Shown: positions 1 through 14,601 of the stretch, in pieces
How positions within the stretch are numbered: position 1 is the stretch's first letter
Layout of the letters: each line of letters opens with the position of its first letter
Origin: Sinohyriopsis cumingii
Taxonomy: Eukaryota; Mollusca; Bivalvia; Unionida; Unionidae
Assembly (NCBI GenBank): GCA_028554795.2
Contig: CM068842.1
Span: 27,667,577-27,731,576, forward strand
Direction: 5' to 3'
Length of the DNA: 64,000 bases
Position numbers and translations under genes: made by a program
The notes under the pieces: model-generated
What the model saw: the letters and a program-made list of their open reading frames with translations, nothing else
Told to the model about the DNA's origin: nothing
Database searches by the model: none

Positions 1-668
<668 letters not shown>

Positions 669-1508
669 CTTTTTCTTAGGGTGCATTGTCAGGATTGTTG
701 GCAGTTGTTTGTTTGGTCGTGTCAGCCTTTATGTCGCTGCATCGTTTCAAGTACAGGATTGAATTGAACCCCAAGTGAAGACCATGGTTGAAGCGAAAGA
801 CTAAGAGCTCCGATGTAATTCAACCCGTAGGCATCGTAAAATAGTTAATAGTTCATATCAACGCATTCTCCCATGATGTTTTGATGTAATCCTACTGAAG
901 AAGTCATTCATCTCAATTAACACTTTCATAGTTGACGAATGAACGAAACAGAGAACAGATGTGATCAGTTTATATAGAAAAAATAAAGTAGCAAGAACTG
1001 AACCGCGGCCTCAGTTACAACCACACTGAAAAATAAATTATATAAGATTTGTATGTATACCAACATTTGGTACTCTCTTCTTTCCAGCTCAAGACAAAGC
1101 AAATGCGAAAATAACTAGTGAACGTATGCATGGAATACCAAGAGGATACATTCCCTGAGAACAGTGGCATTTGCTTCAATGAATCTGGTTTGGTGACATC
1201 TTCATTGTCACGGCTGTATCATTTATCATGTCCATTAATTTAATAATATTTCAAATAACACTATCAATGAAAGCTAACCGAGGTAAACTTCCAAATCACA
1301 TTGTTTCAAATAATTTCTTGTTCCTTTCACAGGCCATCGCGCTAATGTCTAAATCATATTTCCAACAATATTTCAGAATAAACAACTTCTACCTTGTATA
1401 ATCGCGTGAAAGTCGAGTCAAACAGCAAACAACAGAGACTCGGATCTGTCGACTACACAAGAGATCATTTGCCAAAAAATCTGATCGTCTTAAAATAAGG
1501 ACACTATT

Positions 1509-1556
1509 AGTATTATTATTATTATTTTTAGTAGTAGTAGTAGTAGTAGTAGTAGC
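1509..1556. repeat. (TAT)n / (GTA)n microsatellite
   Basis: TAT units to about 1528, then GTA units to 1556. It lies about 90 bp upstream of the candidate exon at 1649. Confidence 0.9.
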
Positions 1557-1648
1557 AGAAGTGGTAGAGTGAGAGTGTCACGGAATTGTATACATCCTTT
1601 TATTTATTACATACATGTACTCGGGTTTCATTTTTTTTGTGTACAACG

Positions 1649-1888
1649 ATGTCCGAGGATGATATATATATATTCTACAAAGATTTCGAAATAGTAAGTT
1701 CGGTTCATCTTATTCCGCACGTGCGAAGTGCTTTCGACAGGATGAACCGAATACTTGCCGGGCACAGACGGTGTATTGTGGCATCGTCTGTGTATAAATG
1801 CCTCACCGAAAGAAAAACTCTTTACAATACGGAACGTCTTGTCAGTGAGCGGTCTACTTTAAGGACTTGCACATCTTCAGCTGTAGAG
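1649..1888 (+). CDS. Candidate coding exon, unknown protein (80 residues)
   Basis: The ATG at 1649 opens a frame starting Met-Ser-Glu-Asp-Asp and runs 80 codons to GTAGAG|GTATGT, a good splice donor, ending in phase 0. The reading is mixed in composition with several Cys, Arg and Leu residues and is less AT-biased than its surroundings (CACGTGCGAAG, GCCGGGCAC). I do not recognise the protein. The frame is also open upstream to 1586. A second strong donor, GTAAGT at 1695, lies inside, so the exon could be shorter or alternatively spliced. It could also be a transposon-derived frame. Confidence 0.35.
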
Positions 1889-4870
1889 GTATGTGTGTTA
1901 TTAATGTATTGTGTATAAGTTATAACTATTGTACTACCACTTTTATTTTTGTATATTTTCTATGTAGTTTCGGCTTACGTAGTATCATGCAAATATTTTC
2001 TGTTCTTGTTCGTGACTTATCAAGAGATTTATATTAGCAATATATCAAGTTGTATTTTTAAGAAACGTTTAGTACCGTAGGATTCTTGTCGGGCACGGTT
2101 AGGTTCACTTCTGAACTTGTGCATTGTTTTGAAATTATTGTGCCGATAATGTAATCTGTGTAGCTTACCGTATATAACGTCATTACGTTTTATCGTATAT
2201 GCCAGTGTAATGCATAGTGCACGGTGTTAGATGTATTTTCATCTGACTAGAGTAATCGGAGTCGCAGCTGTAGAGCTGACCAGAGTGACCAGAGTGATTA
2301 GAGTTATCGGAATGATCGGAGTTAACGTGGTACCAGCTGAAGAGCTAAGGTGGCGCTCTACAGTTTCGTATTTTACATAGGGTTAGGATTTTAAAGAAAA
2401 AAGAATTTGCCCGGCTTTCCTCACTGGTTATACTGGCTATTTAAAAAAGACCTTGTATATCTTAGATATAATTCAAAGAACCTTTAATTCCCATTATTTT
2501 GGTTATGATTGATGGGTGTACTATGGGTTATAGAGTATATCGATAGGCATTACTTCAGATGTGCACCTTTCAAAAAAGTGCTAGCTCTACTTGGTCATTT
2601 TCAGTTCCTGAACTTCAGAGGTAATTTGTATAAAAAAGAACCGATAACTATTTTTACATTTTATATATTTGGTAATTCATTCATTGCACTTTCAGAAGCT
2701 GGTACTGTCTAGTCTGGCAAAATTAATTTTCCCTATTTTAATAGCTGCTGTGTATAGTGTACTTTAGACTAATTCAGGCTGATTTTTTAACACAAGGGAG
2801 CAGTCATTTTAGTTAGCAGTGTGCTTAAATCATGTAAAAGTTCCAAAAGTACAATATCGAAAGAAATATCATCCACATTACATTAATGTAGCATAGAGGT
2901 ATGCCAACATTCTCTCCATTGTGCATGTTTTAAATGCGAACTACTTCACCTTACATACGTCACTCTCTCAGAAGTTCATATTAACTGGTAAGCGACCCCT
3001 AACCAAGGAAGTTGACCATATCAGCTGTGAAGATGAACCATAGCAGCCGTAGAGCTGAGTAAACAGTGTTGCTGGTCCAGTAGCAGGTGATCGGGCGTTG
3101 CTGACCGAGATTGGTTGGCGCTCATTGACTGATTGACCAATCTGGAGTACTGACTGCTTGATTGACCAGTGTGACTGGTACCCAAGTGTGCTGGTGACGG
3201 AGTGTGTAACTCCATACATGTAATCTTTTAGCCGTAGGATAATCTTTGGGGTTTGTAATAGCCAGTGTATTTTGGGGACTGTAAAGATATTTTGTACATC
3301 AGTCCCTTTATTTTCATCATTCTCACTATTTGAGTGAATATATTTTTACTATATGAGTAAAATGCCACAGTTTTACTATGTGACTAGAACACATCATTCT
3401 TTCGTTGTGAAATCCCTGTGAATCATTCACCCCTTGTCCTTGTACTGTGTAAGGTCATTTATTTGCATTTTCATTATTTTAGTTCGTGCGGATTATGTTA
3501 ATTGATCCAATATTTTAATATGATATACGCACGCATTAATCACAACTCTTTTCTCATTCAAGTCATTGATCATTAAACATTGTATTTGTATCACCATCAA
3601 AAGTGTTCTGTTGTAAATCCGAAAGCCCACCCGGTTATCTTGTTACAGAGAGTCTTGGCAAAGAGAGTGAACAGCCGTCTTATTTCATTATGTTCAACAA
3701 TATGTATTTTTCGCATTGTATATGACTTTTATAATACACAACCCATTAACCGTTCTCTAAATTGCACAATAAAAAAGGTCATGTGCTCATGTATTCATCA
3801 GGAACTGCTTCTTTGCATGTCAGCACCTTCAGAGCCTCGGACTCTATCCTAGCACCTACATATCAAGATAAACTTCCATCTAGCAAGAGTCCATCCTGTA
3901 CATGTGTTGGTATATTTTTCCAGCGTCTCAAGAATAATTGCAAAAGCTATGTAGACTTCATGCTTAAAAACATCAATGTCTTTATCGTTAAAGATTATAA
4001 AAGCATCACTCCAAAACCAACGGCTCGAGATTTATAACACATCGTTGATTGGTTAATCGATGATTTCTTTGGGGTTAAGCGGCATAATCAAGTCCACACC
4101 AAGGACAGTGTTCACTTGTACCCAATTCCAGAAATGTGTTTCGAAAGCGTCGTACCTGCCTCTTATTCGACTATAATATTTACCCATTAAACTTCTAAAT
4201 CAGGAGAGGGCATGTCCAACGAGAACTCCGAAACTTGGATTCGTCGAGCTTGTGCTCAGTCTCAATGACATCTTGTATGCCCCTTTGACGAATCGATACG
4301 ACGCATTCAAGCTAAATAGCGATTTAATCTTTACGTTACAAACACGCCGTTGATCCGGTAATTTAATCCCCCCATTACTCGCAGATGTGAATTCATTCAT
4401 AATGCATGTGTCGAAATCCGTTGTTCCTAATGGGATTACATAATAGTCCACGGCAATTTTCCAGTAGTAAATCACTTATGTATTGTCGGCCTATCCCCTC
4501 AGTGATTAGTATTATAATGGCTATGTATTAGGCAATGCTTACCTATCACCGTTCACCATCCTGAACCCCTGGCGTTGGCTTCCACGCGGATTCACGCGGA
4601 CTTGAGAAGCAAAGCTTCCACACAGATGTACTCGTGTATTGGAAAAAAATACTTAGTTGGGGAAGTTTATAGCAAACTGGCTGGGGGTTGTGGGCGGGGT
4701 GGGGGTACGGGTCGTGAAAATTAGAGACTATATTATCTTCTGTAAAATGAGCATTCACAATAAAATCGTAACATAAACCAGAGGGATCCATGGTTTTTGT
4801 CTAATATTGTCATTATAAATGAATAAATTAATGGAAATAAATGATCCTTCATTATAATTCCCTCTCCCCT

Positions 4871-4876
<6 letters not shown>
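1889..4876. other. Intergenic or intronic, no recognisable feature
   Basis: If the exon at 1649-1888 is real this is its intron. ACCAGAGTGA-type iterations (2278-2330) and GACTGATTGACC-type iterations (3110-3180) are low-complexity. No conserved protein stretch was seen. Confidence 0.5.
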
Positions 4877-4924
<48 letters not shown>

Positions 4925-4943
4925 TACACACACACACACACAC
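4877..4943. repeat. (CT)n-(CA)n compound microsatellite
   Basis: CT units to 4917, then CA units with one ATA interruption. Confidence 0.95.
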
Positions 4944-5046
4944 TGAAACACAAAAATGTTTAGATGTACTCTACAAGCTGTTAAAAAATTTTAAACTTTT
5001 TTCACAAACATAATCGTTTTTTTATTCAGCTTTGCTAAATATTTTT

Positions 5047-5352
5047 CCATTTTTTTAAAGCACAGCGAGAGTATGAATTAAATACCTTTCAATTAGAATG
5101 GAAAAAACTTGATCACCTAACATGTACATGAATTTAAAGTGAAAAACGATTAAATTTGTATCTTTGGTGCACTTATTAGCTAAAATTAGAAATGTTGTTT
5201 CCATTTTTATCAGTACAGCGAGACTATGAATTAAATACTTTTCAATTAGAATGGAAAAACTTGATCACCTAATATGTGCATGAATTTAAAGTGAAAAACG
5301 ATTAAATTTGTATCTTTGGTGCACTTATTAGTTAAAATTAGAGATGTTGTTT
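5047..5352 (+). repeat. 153-bp tandem duplication
   Basis: Two adjacent copies share ATGAATTAAATAC, TCAATTAGAATGGAAAAA, CTTGATCACCTAA, AAAGTGAAAAACGATTAAAT and TTGGTGCACTTATTAG, offset by 153 bp. Few differences separate them, so the duplication is fairly recent. No coding content is seen. Confidence 0.85.
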
Positions 5353-5764
5353 CGATTTTCATCACATCTCAGGCATCTTAATTGACCGAAACATGCTTTG
5401 TGATTTTCATAAGTTTTTTTCTTCTTATTGTATTGTTTACCAAATCTTTATATACAAATATGAAATTCTTGTTTGCTAAAAGCAAACTTCTTTTTACGAA
5501 TTTGCATTCATAGGTGTGTTTCCTTGTCGATGTCAATTATAATCTTTCTTTTCCCGTGACCAATTTACTCTCAAAGAAATATCTGACATATATTATTCCA
5601 TTTTGCGTTGGAAAGAAATTTATTAATGTTATTATTTTTAGAATATACTATGACAATTATTCTTCCACTATCCAGGGAGAGAGAGACACAGAGAGACATG
5701 GGATTTAAATATTATACTAACTATCTTAAAGTAGAAACAAGACAGTGTCTGTACAAGTTATTCT

Positions 5765-5935
5765 TTTTATAATAATAACAATAACCAAAACAAAAATAAT
5801 GATAACAACAACAGTAACACTAACGATGATAACAACAACAATAACACTAAAGATGATAACAGCATTAATAATGATAATAATAATAATAATAACAGTAACT
5901 ATTATTATTATATATATTATTATAATATTAGTATC
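5765..5935. repeat. AAT/AAC-rich cryptic repeat
   Basis: Mixed AATAAT, ACAACA and GATAAC trinucleotides, imperfect. Confidence 0.7.
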
Positions 5936-8900
5936 ATCAGTGACATCGTCACAATATTATAGACAATATGCAAGTAAATGTTGACGATTGTTACACAATA
6001 TATAAACATGGCTCCTCTCAAGCAGCAAATAACTTATCTAGACAGCGGACTCCATGTGACTATCAGCTAATTGATATTGCCGATATTGGTAATTACGCTA
6101 TTTAACAGTCATACCTATCAAACTAACCCTAACAAAGTAGGTTGAATCAGATTAAGCAGTCAAATATTCAGTGATACTTCTCATATTATTGAATTAACAG
6201 GGTGCAATCTCCAAGACAGGTTAAAATCATACAGAAGAAATAGGGCCTTAGAGTGAACTTGCATAAAGATAGGTGTGTGTCAAAGTACTTCTACGGAACA
6301 TTCGTCTCTACTTTTTATCCTTAAGTTGAATAAAATCTCCACAAAAAAAACAAAAAAACAAACAAAAAAAAAACAAGTGCACAACAAAGGAACCACGAGA
6401 TCCACATATAAACCTGTATAAATATTTGATTACTTCATTTTAATTACTATCCATTTTTAATTTGTTGTGTATCATACAGGCAAGATTTATCAATTTTGTT
6501 ATGAATTTATCACTGCATCAATGACGTCAAAAAGGTAACATATAAACCTTCCCCCATCTTTCGTTTTGGCGGCAGTTAATTTTCGAGTGCTTTCGAAAAT
6601 TGCTGATGAGAATCATATCAAGGTGGTTACATCTACACTTACTTACAGTTTTTCTTTCCGTTTCTTTTTGTCCGTTTCAAGATCTTCAGCCGAGCATTTG
6701 GGTTCACAGATTTGTATTTTCTCTTGCATATCCAAATACGTTCACACTTTGTTTCGTGAAATGTTGCTCGTGTTGATTCGCTTTCTGTTTTGCCTTATTT
6801 GCCCAGTGTGTTTTTGTTTCGAGTTCCTCTTTCAAATTCACTATTTTAGGTTTTGACATTTTCTTGTACGTGTTCATTTTTAAAACATAGCGATTCTAGT
6901 CTTTCTTCCAAATATGTAATCATATTTTTACTTTTCGCTCCAATTTTTGTTGTAACTATTTTCATTCTGCACATAAAGGAGTCACGTGACACCCAGCCCA
7001 CATAATTCCTTTCAATGTTTCCATCAAATTTTAAAGGGCCCCCTTAAAGTCACTTTAATGTATTGCATTTCCCTGTGAATCAGACCAACAACGCTGTTCC
7101 TCTTTGTCAATAATAAAATCTCCCGAACTCTGTGATGTGCTAGATTGGGAATTAAGTGTACGACCTGGTTAGAGATTTTTGAGCCTTACTTTCTTTGACC
7201 CTGCACACTTGAGTTGAGGCTAGTCTAAACTGGGTTTATTTAATGTATTAGTCATGAAGCTAGTGCTACAGTTGCAATGAATGCAATTAATATAATTATT
7301 TTCTCAAGATAAGTCAGTGGATTAGGCTACTAATAGATTTAGTTGACTAATGTCTATAACTAAACACACAAATACAATGGGGATGGGGAAGTTGCGTGAC
7401 GGGTTGTTATGCCGCCACTGTGGTAGGTGTGTTATGGTTGTGGTGGGGTGCTCCCAATACTTAAATTGTTATAGTAGAAACCCACCCAGGCTCGATTTTG
7501 GCTGGAAGTTAAATTAGTGAAAGATAGATGTAAAGCTCTCAGTCAGCAATGCCGACGGTTAAATGATTGAATATACAAAAAAAGGTGAAATTCAACGAAT
7601 AACGATTTAATGACAATTCAATAGCCAAATGATTAAAATTTCCCAAGTACTCTCCTTCCGCTCGAACCTGTGATAACCTAGTGCATCATTTGATAACAGC
7701 GTGAGACAGCTTTCCAACTGTCCTTCTGTTCTACTCATCTGTGTATTCTTCTCTCCTCTTCCTCCCGACTTTCTCCAAATTCCTTCTCTTCATTGACTTC
7801 TCTATACTCCTCCTCCTTCTCCACTTTCTCTTCCTCCTCCTCGACTCTCTCTCCACCGACTAGACTTTTCGACTCCGACTGCTCTGCTAGTCTCACTTCC
7901 GTCTCCCCTTTTAGAGACTCGGGACTCAACTGAACCTGAAGTTCTGTTCCCCAAAAAGCTTCCTGTGAAAACACAAGGACGGTACAATATTTTCCTTAGC
8001 CCTCTCATCTCACGCTACACCCAGCCTATCATCAGATAATTAACAGCTAGTATATGTCTTCGGTCACGCATTCATCGAAATGCTCATATGTTCTTGTATG
8101 GTAAAACAACGTCGTAATAAAAGCACGGTATCAATTACTTCTCATACATGCATCAATAAAATGCGTCACACCAGTACAGATTCCTAATCCCATTATAATA
8201 AACAATATCACAACAATCAGACGCATTTCTTTATATTACAACTCATACAAAGTACACAAATATTCAAATATCCATACTCTGATATATCCATACATCCATA
8301 TTAACTAATCTTACACTCTTCAGCCATTTTCCAAAAATCACAATTCAAGCATGTTTAAATTATAACATATCACACGAATAAGTGCACTAGTTGACTACGA
8401 AGTAGCCTAATAGGAATTACAAAATTAATTTTGATCACAAGCTAACAATCTACATAATTCTCTACATAATATTCAAATACGCCTGTAAATGAACTTTACA
8501 AAGGTAATTCTACGTACCAAACGATCCTAGTTGTTAAGTATGCATACTACACATAATTACAATTACAATGCTGTAATATTCTGCAAAAATGGAGCAAATA
8601 ACTTACTGACCTTTACGAAGCTTTGTCTTTCCTTAGAATCTCCTCTCTAAGTTTTACTGCCAAATTACGAATGGCTTCCTCGTAATAACCCTGTATTGAT
8701 CAGCAATCTTCTTAGGCGAGACTAAATTTTCGCTTGCTTGTTAGAAGTTATAATTCGGATAGAAACTGGTATCACAATTCCAATAGGGTGTCGATTTGAC
8801 CCGATCCAATCAAACTTAACGGACAATGTCCTTCTCGCTGTCTGTCCACGTGGAGACGGATTTAGAACAAGCCCCGTTCCCTCGCAGGTTCCTCTGATCT

Positions 8901-9122
8901 TAGGACTAAGCTGTAACACATAGGTGGGAAGTCACTCGATCTAACGCCTGTGCAAGTTTCAAGATGCCCGATCTTCTCTCCGGTCACGGTAACCTTGCGT
9001 AAGTGATTATTACTCTGGCCTGAGACAATGTTTAGACATCAATCCATGGCTTGTAATAATATCTTAGTTTATACACGACTTACTAACTGGAGTTGAGCAA
9101 ACGTGACACCGGATATATCAAA
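5936..9122. other. Intergenic, no supported gene
   Basis: A pyrimidine-rich tract at 7740-7870 creates Glu/Arg-rich minus-strand frames that are probably low-complexity artefacts. At 8640-9000 GC content rises and the minus strand looks vaguely coding or repeat-derived, but no family is recognised. Confidence 0.5.
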
Positions 9123-9692
9123 CAGCTTAAGTCCTAACATACCAAAAAATACAATAAGGGCTGTCGAAAATAGTCAGTTTAAGGCCTAACATATCACAAA
9201 TAAAAACAGGGGCTGTCACAGATAACCAGCTTAAGTCCTAGCATATCACAAAAATACAATTAGGATTGTCAAAAATAGTCAGATTTGGTCATGAAATATC
9301 ACAGAAATACAATAGGGATCTGTTATAAATATAGTCAGTTTAGGTCCTAACATATCACAAAACTACAATGGGGGCTGTCACAAATAGTCACTTTAGGTCT
9401 AAACATATGAAACAAATACAATAAGTCCTAAAATGTCACATAAATACAGTCAGTGGCTGTCTCAAATGGCGAATTTAAGTCCTAAAATAGCACACAAAAA
9501 TACAAATAAGGGGCTGTCACAAATAGTCACTTAAAGTCCTAACATATATAAAAAAAATATATAAAGGGGATATCACAAATAGTCAATTTAGGTCTTTACA
9601 TATCACAAAAATACAACAGAGGGCTGTCAGTAGTCCGTTTACGACCTAAAGTATCACAAAAATACAAAAAGGTGCTGTCACAAATAGTCAGT
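9123..9692 (+). repeat. ~54-bp minisatellite, about ten degenerate units
   Basis: Units carry TAAGTCCTAACATATCACAA, AATACAATAGGGGCTGTCAC and AAATAGTCAGTTTA, with spacing of about 51-55 bp from 9132 to 9645. Units are diverged by substitutions and small indels, so the array looks old. Confidence 0.8.
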
Positions 9693-10590
9693 TCCCAAAA
9701 TATTACAGACATAACTTTTCCATCGAATTTAGAAATACAATTTTCCTTCTTAATTGCACATTCCACCTGATTCACTGCATTGCATTGTAATCCATTAAAA
9801 AATGAACACCAACACTTATGAGAGATATACACTGCCGAATGACTAACTGCAACCATCGTAATCCCTCACGAAGCCCTTTTATTTTTTTTTATTTTTTTTT
9901 TGGCAGAGATTTGTATACAGTGCCCGCGAATACTTAAATAACCACAGTAATGGTACTATTTAATTTAATTAATAATAATGTAGCCATCTGGGAATCATGC
10001 GTTAGTACATGGTTTACTGTCTGCACACATTTGTACGTCACAACAGTGAGTGCTTGTTGCCGTTCGAGACCTTTCAATCATTCATAAAACATATACCATA
10101 ATAATACATATTGGACGAAGCGATATGCACGGAAACGACAATACTAAGGCGGAAAGTGAAAATCCGATAGTTGAATCCGGCTGACGTCACGTTGAGATAC
10201 GTCCAACAACCCAAAGCCACCCACTACACGCAGCCATTTTCCTTTAAACTTTCTGTTGCCAGTATTATATCTCATCTAAAGTGTATTGTTCACAGAATTT
10301 AATCGACGAGCATTCTTATACAACATGAGAACAGATGTTAATAGGTCATTCGCGTTTGTATGCATGAATATGCTGACCAGCTTTGCCGGACTGTCCAGTT
10401 ATTAATTTTTTCCATCAACATTTACATTATCGGTACACTGCCTCGTCCTCGTCATTTCTTGATTGGATATACACGAGTTCAACAGTAAAAAGAGCGGGTG
10501 TTGTAAGGCTGTTTTGTTGGCTTCCTTTACAATGGATTAAATTACTTGAAAATTGAGCGATTGCAGTCGAGTACCAGTGGCGTCACAAGC

Positions 10591-10606
10591 GGGGGGGGGG
10601 GGGGGG
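10591..10606. repeat. Poly-G tract
   Basis: Sixteen consecutive G followed by CGGGCGG. Confidence 0.9.
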
Positions 10607-11289
10607 CGGGCGGTTGACACCATCAGAGGGGGTGACACCAAAATGACTGTCTTAATTTTTTTTGAATTTGTGTGCAGAAAGGAGGTTCATGGGGTTGACA
10701 CCATGAGTTACAACTGGGTGACACAAACCCTAGTGACGCGACTGTCGAGCACGACACCTGGATGATCCGCTTACCTTCTGCAAATCTTAAATACAACATC
10801 AGGATGTACTTTTACTCAGTAATACATCACAAAGGAAAATGTTGTCTTTTCGAAACTGCAGAGGTAGCACCTTCACATTTTTGTTAAACCTTATTTAAAT
10901 CTGCAATTAGAATGTATACAATATTGAAATGATGATGAAAAGGTTAATAGATAAACCGTCTAATGTTTTCGTGCTTCATGTTCCCATTAATCTGATATAT
11001 TTTCACCGAAACTCTTTGGGTGAAACGTACATATTTGTTTCTTCTTGGTTGAAACAACAACAACAACATGTTTTCTATTAAATAATTTTGACCAAACTGA
11101 TACTCTTGAAGCGAACATCTGATGAACTATAATATTGTATAATTAACATCAAAACATTGTTTTAATAAAGAATGATTATAATATAATTGACCTGCATTTA
11201 TTTCCTAACAATACAACATTCTAGCCTTTAAAAACCAACGAAAAAAGAAAACACTAAAGCATGTCCACCATCTTTGACCGAATGGTCAA

Positions 11290-11452
11290 AGTCGTGCACT
11301 TGTACAGGTCACTGATATCTCTCCTATGTCCGAGTGGTCTTTCGGCTTGGACATCGTGGGTATGTGAGGAAGCTTGTCGGTATTTTCCCGTGGGTCGATG
11401 GCTTTCACGGGTTCTCCATCTACCAAATATGCTGGCTGCCACGTATAGCTAG
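11290..11452 (+). mobile_element. SINE A fragment
   Basis: ATGTGAGGAAGCTTGTCGGT, CCCGTGGGTCGATGGCTTTC, GGGTTCTCCATCTACCAAAT and GGCTGCCACGTATAGC match the SINE A body. Head and 3' end are incomplete. It is close to the candidate divergent promoter. Confidence 0.5.
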
Positions 11453-11660
11453 TACTAATATTAGTACCCTTACTCCTACCTCGTGGACAGGGTACTAACA
11501 TGAGCATATACATGTCAATGGAGCACCCGGCGCTCCTTTAGCCTAATATCAACAATTTGAACAAATTCCTTGCATATAATCCAGTAAATTGAGCAGTCCT
11601 CTTATTTAATACCGGAAGTATAGAAAATCATTGTAGAAATAGTTGTAAAATCTCGTTTAC

Positions 11661-11698
11661 CTTTTTAATCCGATATTTTCGTTTAGATCGTCCGCCAT
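11661..11698 (-). CDS. Candidate first coding exon, left arm of a divergent promoter
   Basis: Reading leftward from 11698 the strand gives ATGGCGGACGATC and encodes Met-Ala-Asp-Asp-Leu-Asn-Glu-Asn-Ile-Gly-Leu-Lys. It then ends AAAAG followed by GTAAAC, a good splice donor (GT at 11660-11659). The coding part is 38 nt, so it ends in phase 2. The GCGGAC context after the ATG is common at metazoan start codons. The product is unknown because 12 residues are too few to identify a family. It faces away from the second candidate first exon at 11987. A chance ATG with a chance donor remains possible; the paired arrangement is what raises confidence. Confidence 0.4.
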
Positions 11699-11986
11699 AT
11701 TAGTTCAAATAATGATTACTTCCGTTCTCAGCCTCGTTTGTTTGTGTGCCATATAAGGACATTGAGGCCTTATTTGGAAACGTAGACAAATCGTAGTAAA
11801 AATATGTCGCGGTTTGAGTCAGAAATCTGGCATTAAAAGTAAATATGGTTTATCGGCAACTTTGAAATTCCACCAAGAATCCATTATTCGCCACTTGATT
11901 GATAATAACAGCGTAGAATATCCAAATATGATCTGACAAGCCTTACGTAGCAAAGGGGTCACGGCGAGAGTCTCGCGTTATCTGTC
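11699..11986. promoter_or_regulatory. Candidate bidirectional promoter
   Basis: This is the 288-bp gap between two divergent candidate start codons. It contains CpG-bearing motifs in an AT-rich neighbourhood, including GGTCACGGCGAGAGTCTCGC near the right end. No TATA box is evident on either side. Function is inferred from geometry and motif content only. Confidence 0.35.
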
Positions 11987-12003
11987 ATGGCGGACACAGT
12001 GAG
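11987..12003 (+). CDS. Candidate first coding exon, right arm of a divergent promoter
   Basis: ATGGCGGACACAGTGAG encodes Met-Ala-Asp-Thr-Val plus two bases of the next codon and is followed by GTTAGTG, a plausible donor. The exon would end in phase 2, as does the divergent exon at 11661-11698. Directly upstream lie GGCGAGAG and TCTCGCG (about 11963-11977), related to the TCTCGCGAGA core-promoter element found at many metazoan housekeeping promoters. If translated without splicing, the frame stops after two more codons, so this start makes sense only as a spliced exon. The product cannot be identified. Confidence 0.35.
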
Positions 12004-12224
12004 GTTAGTGTAACCATGCCAATTTATTTTATCGTGTTAGGGCTTAATACATTTTAAAAATAAAACTTCTTTCACAACCTGATTATACTTATGTAGTAGA
12101 TTTCTACACTATATTTTTCTGACTTTAGTGATGATTTTTTTTGCTCCATTACATGATATGGGATCAGTTCGTAGCCTCAACCACAACAAATCAAGTTGAG
12201 GCTACGACATCGTAACTAATGTAT

Positions 12225-12275
12225 AGCTAGCTAGCTTATCGTGTGCTGAAAAATGACGTTAAACCGACAAAACCG
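12225..12275 (+). mobile_element. SINE A 3'-end fragment
   Basis: GTGTGCTGAAAAATGACGTT followed by AAACCGACAAAACC matches the CTGAAAATGGCGTTAAACCC end of SINE A. Nothing of the body precedes it. Confidence 0.4.

Positions 12276-14601
<2,326 letters not shown>

Noticed and set aside
6566..6856. 96-codon frame starting at TTGGCGGCAG
   Set aside because: It has no ATG start, and the later part is Phe/Cys/Leu-rich, as expected from T-rich non-coding DNA. A CRE-like TGACGTCA at 6524 is noted but is not enough to support a promoter.
7735..7974. Glu/Arg-rich minus-strand frame
   Set aside because: It arises from a CTCCTC/TCTTC pyrimidine tract. No splice signals or family resemblance.
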